A DNA stretch of 7,317 bases, from contig JAQVRG010000073.1 of the NCBI GenBank assembly GCA_028701165.1, forward strand, positions 1-7,317, written 5' to 3'. Shown here piece by piece: positions 5,461 to 7,317 of this stretch. Source of the DNA: Eubacteriales bacterium (lineage in GTDB: Bacteria; Bacillota; Clostridia; Christensenellales; CAG-138). A program made the translations under genes and the position numbers. Positions within the stretch are counted from its first letter, which is position 1. Every line of letters begins with the position of its first letter. The notes below the pieces were generated by a model, which worked only from the letters and a program-made list of their open reading frames with translations, did no database searches and was not told the DNA's origin.

Positions 5461-5472
5461 ATATGGTAGATT
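5444..5472 (+). promoter_or_regulatory. Promoter of the SAM hydrolase / ECF transporter operon
   Basis: A perfect -35 TTGACA (5444-5449), a 17-base spacer, and -10 TAGATT (5467-5472) with TGG in front (extended -10). The predicted start near 5479 leaves a leader of about 23 nt holding the ribosome binding site GGAGGTG (5488-5494). There is no room for an FMN or SAM riboswitch. Confidence 0.75.
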
Positions 5473-5501
5473 GATGCTGCATCAGGCGGAGGTGTAAGCA
5501 T

Positions 5502-6344
5502 ATGCACGCATTGGTTCTTCAAAGCGATTTCGGCAAGGCGGACGGCGCGGTATGCGCCATGTACGGCGTGGCGGAATCCGTGCAGCCGGGTCTTCGCATC
5601 TTCGATCTTACGCACGAGATCGAGCAGTACGATATTTGGGAGGGCAGCTACAGGCTCATCCAAACCGTTTCCTTTTGGCCGGAGGGGACTGTGTTCGTGT
5701 CCGTGGTGGACCCGGGCGTGGGCTCCACAAGGCGCAGCATCGCGGCGCTCACAGACGACGGGCATTACATCATCACACCCGACAACGGCACGCTCACGCA
5801 CGTCAAGCGCCTTTGCGGGCTCAAGTGCGTGCGCCTGATCGACGAGACCGTGAACCGCATGCCGCACGCCGTCGATTCCTATACCTTTCACGGGCGCGAT
5901 ATCTACGCCTTTACCGGCGCGCGCTTGGCGGCGGGGGTCATCCGCTTTGATGACATCGGCCCCGAGATTCCGCAGGACTCGGTGGTAACGCTGCCGCTGA
6001 TCGACCCGAAAATGCAGGATGGCGCGATCGAGGGTACCATCGACGTGCTGGATATCCGCTTTGGCAGCATTTGGACGAACATACCGCACAGCCTGTTTAA
6101 GGAGCTGCATATCGACTACGGCGAACGCGTGCAGATCGAGATACGCAACGACACGCGCGCGCTCTACAGAAACGTCATGACCTTCGCCCACTCGTTTGCG
6201 GAGGTATTTGTGGGCGAACCGCTGGCGTACATCAACTCCTTGGATTATCTCGCGGTTGCGATCAACCAAGGCTCGTTTGCGCGCGCATACAGCATCGGCA
6301 CCGGCAACAGCTGGCATATCCGCGTAAGCCGCTCCCCGTTCTAG
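5502..6344 (+). CDS. SAM hydrolase (adenosine-forming), DUF62 family
   Basis: A 280-residue cytosolic protein of the DUF62 / SAM hydroxide adenosyltransferase family, which splits S-adenosylmethionine with water into adenosine and methionine; it is related to the SAM-dependent fluorinase and chlorinase but usually does not halogenate. The triad expected for the hydrolase is visible: Asp70 and Arg77 in SVVDPGVGSTRRS, and His130 in YTFHGRD. The N-terminal LQSDFGKADGAVCAMYGV and TPDNGTLT are further family signatures, and the C-terminal barrel domain covers about residues 170-280. Length is normal. The start ATG has GGAGGTG at 5488-5494. It is the first gene of an apparent operon with the ECF S component, 55 bp downstream. 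Automatic annotations often say 'chlorinase/fluorinase'; the Arg and His of the hydrolase triad argue for hydrolysis. The reason a cell destroys SAM here is unknown. Confidence 0.95.
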   Translation: MHALVLQSDFGKADGAVCAMYGVAESVQPGLRIFDLTHEIEQYDIWEGSYRLIQTVSFWPEGTVFVSVVDPGVGSTRRSIAALTDDGHYIITPDNGTLTHVKRLCGLKCVRLIDETVNRMPHAVDSYTFHGRDIYAFTGARLAAGVIRFDDIGPEIPQDSVVTLPLIDPKMQDGAIEGTIDVLDIRFGSIWTNIPHSLFKELHIDYGERVQIEIRNDTRALYRNVMTFAHSFAEVFVGEPLAYINSLDYLAVAINQGSFARAYSIGTGNSWHIRVSRSPF

Positions 6345-6399
6345 GTATACTACGGCGCGATCGAAAAGGGTTGCGTCGATAAAAAGGAGAATCAGGAAA

Positions 6400-6948
6400 A
6401 TGTGGAAGGTTAGTGTAAAAACCATCGTTGCCATCGGCATCGGCGCGGCGCTCTTTTTTGTGCTGGGACGCTTTGTGGCGATCCCCAGCCCCATCCCGAA
6501 CGTCACCATCAGCATCCAGTACGGCTTGCTTGCGTTTATGGCGGCGCTCTTTGGCCCTATCGCGGGATGCCTGATCGGCTTGATCGGCCACTTCCTTATC
6601 GACCTTAGCTGGGGCTGGGGCATTTGGTGGAGCTGGGTGATCGCGTCCGCCGCGTTCGGCTTCCTCATGGGGCTTCTTGGCAATCGCACCCGCCTTGCCT
6701 TCGGCCAGTTTGGCTGGAAGGGCGCTTTGAACTTCAATCTCGCGCAGCTCATCGGCCACGTGGGCGCGTGGCTCGTGATCGCGCCCGTGCTCGATATCCT
6801 CATCTACAGCGAGCCTGCCAACAAGGTGTTTTTGCAGGGCGCTGTGGCAAGCGCGAGCAACGTCGTCACCACGGCGATCATCGGCACCATCCTTTGCTTT
6901 GCTTGGGCGGCGGCGATCCCCGATAAGGGCAGCCTCAAGAAAGAATAA
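6400..6948 (+). CDS. ECF transporter S component, UPF0397 (riboflavin-type family)
   Basis: A 182-residue membrane protein, the substrate-binding S component of an energy-coupling factor transporter of the UPF0397 / ECF-ribofla_trS family. Six hydrophobic stretches are visible (about 8-27, 39-56, 57-70, 75-95, 113-135 and 147-172). Family hallmarks are the N-terminal KTIVAIGIGAALFFVLGRFV with its small-residue helix 1 that docks on EcfT, the PIPNVTISIQYGLLAFMAALFGPIAG segment, and GWGIWWSWV. Typical length. AAGGAG (6384-6389) lies 10 bases before the ATG. The S component works with a transmembrane EcfT and ATPases; the ATPase gene follows by 60 bp and EcfT should lie beyond the window. The database name implies riboflavin, but the specificity is uncertain and the linkage to SAM hydrolase suggests another ligand such as a nucleoside. 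Confidence 0.93.
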   Translation: MWKVSVKTIVAIGIGAALFFVLGRFVAIPSPIPNVTISIQYGLLAFMAALFGPIAGCLIGLIGHFLIDLSWGWGIWWSWVIASAAFGFLMGLLGNRTRLAFGQFGWKGALNFNLAQLIGHVGAWLVIAPVLDILIYSEPANKVFLQGAVASASNVVTTAIIGTILCFAWAAAIPDKGSLKKE

Positions 6949-6966
6949 TACGGACGGAAAAACGAA

Positions 6967-6997
6967 AAGGGCTGTGGCGCGCGGCGCGGCGGCCCTT
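6967..6997. other. GC-rich inverted repeat between S component and ATPase genes
   Basis: AAGGGC (6967-6972) and its complement (6992-6997) enclose a GC-only stretch that can pair further. On the plus strand no T-run follows (ATCGTTATC), while on the minus strand the stem is followed by TTTTCGTTTTT, the form of a terminator facing left, though no minus-strand gene uses it here. On the operon transcript it could cause partial termination or mark an RNA processing site. Confidence 0.35.
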
Positions 6998-7008
6998 ATC
7001 GTTATCAT

Positions 7009-7317
7009 ATGATGGACAGAAAACCGATCATCGAATTTTCGCACTTCTCTTTTCAGTACGACGCGCAGGCGGAACCGACGCTCTGCGACGTCGATTTTTC
7101 CGTGTTCGCTGGCGAAAAGATACTCATTGCAGGCCCCTCCGGTTCCGGTAAATCCACGATCGCGCACTGCATCAACGGCTTGATCCCCTTTTCGCTGCGC
7201 GGCGAGATGCAAGGCAGCCTGAAGCTAAACGGCGTGGAGACGCGGGAGCTGTCGCTCTTTGAGATCTCCAAGACGGTGGGCACCGTCTTGCAGGATTCCG
7301 ACGCGCAGTTTGTCGGC
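7009..7317 (+). CDS. ECF transporter ATP-binding protein, N-terminal fragment
   Basis: The first 103 residues of an ABC-type ATPase; the gene runs off the right end in frame. It opens PIIEFSHFSFQYDAQAEPTLCDVDFSV with the aromatic residue (Tyr near 22) that stacks on adenine, then the Walker A motif GPSGSGKST, the ECF-like segment HCINGLIP, and a Q-loop in VLQDSDAQFVG, which resembles the LQDPDxQ motif of EcfA-type ATPases. In the UPF0397 family the partner ATPase is often a double-domain protein; whether this one is cannot be seen. It powers uptake through the preceding S component together with an EcfT expected downstream. Two adjacent ATGs (7009 and 7012) are possible starts; neither has a clear Shine-Dalgarno sequence, so translation may depend on the upstream gene or on a leader structure. 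Confidence 0.9.
   Translation, partial: MMDRKPIIEFSHFSFQYDAQAEPTLCDVDFSVFAGEKILIAGPSGSGKSTIAHCINGLIPFSLRGEMQGSLKLNGVETRELSLFEISKTVGTVLQDSDAQFVG

Noticed and set aside
6346..6351. TATACT as a possible separate promoter for the S component
   Set aside because: There is no -35-like sequence 16-18 bases upstream and no extended -10; read-through from the SAM hydrolase promoter explains expression.
5340..6803. Long minus-strand open frame of 487 codons, and another at 6262-7212
   Set aside because: They lie opposite the SAM hydrolase, S component and ATPase genes, all of which have recognisable family motifs; the antisense products do not.

Overview
The window looks like part of a moderately high-GC (roughly 55-60% by eye) chromosome of an anaerobic Firmicute of class Clostridia, probably a gut lineage. 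This is inferred from the gene content: an aldo/keto reductase with two C-terminal 4Fe-4S motifs, a YczE/DUF6198-type membrane protein, a ferritin-like/VIT1 fusion, an ECF-type vitamin transporter and a DUF62 SAM hydrolase. Strong purine-rich ribosome binding sites and sigma-A-like promoters, several with an extended -10, agree. Both ends cut through genes. I see no tRNA, rRNA, CRISPR, transposase or phage gene.

Left part, 1-3189. The 3' end of an MBL-fold hydrolase gene (+) converges on a minus-strand block. Between them (about 305-491) is a run of six back-to-back hairpins, the last of which contains the stop codon of the neighbouring gene. The minus-strand block, in transcription order, is a membrane-bound diguanylate cyclase (2071-3189), a ferritin-like/VIT1 iron or manganese transporter (1047-1943) and an isochorismatase-family cysteine hydrolase (480-995). 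The 127-bp gap between the cyclase and VIT1 holds a hairpin next to the cyclase stop, an imperfect palindrome with a tandem hexamer, and a perfect 26-bp palindrome just upstream of the VIT1 -10 region. VIT1 and the hydrolase are 51 bp apart and may share a transcript.

Middle part, 3190-5419. A divergent intergenic region carries a good minus-strand promoter for the cyclase and a plus-strand extended -10 promoter for a seven-helix membrane protein of unknown substrate (3438-4121). A terminator-like hairpin with a T5 run lies between that plus-strand promoter and its gene, which suggests transcription attenuation. The Fe-S aldo/keto reductase (4223-5419) follows, with its own -10 element and an AGGAGG that fixes its start.

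Right part, 5420-7317. A promoter with a perfect TTGACA drives an apparent operon: SAM hydrolase (DUF62), the S component of an ECF transporter (UPF0397, nominally riboflavin-type), and the start of the ECF ATPase. The expected leader is only about 23 nt, too short for an FMN or SAM riboswitch. The pairing suggests that the transported substrate may relate to the products of SAM cleavage (adenosine, methionine) rather than riboflavin; this is inference.

No wholly new multi-gene system is evident. The most unusual items are the hairpin array, the 26-bp palindrome upstream of VIT1, the short attenuator-like leader and the SAM hydrolase/ECF pairing.
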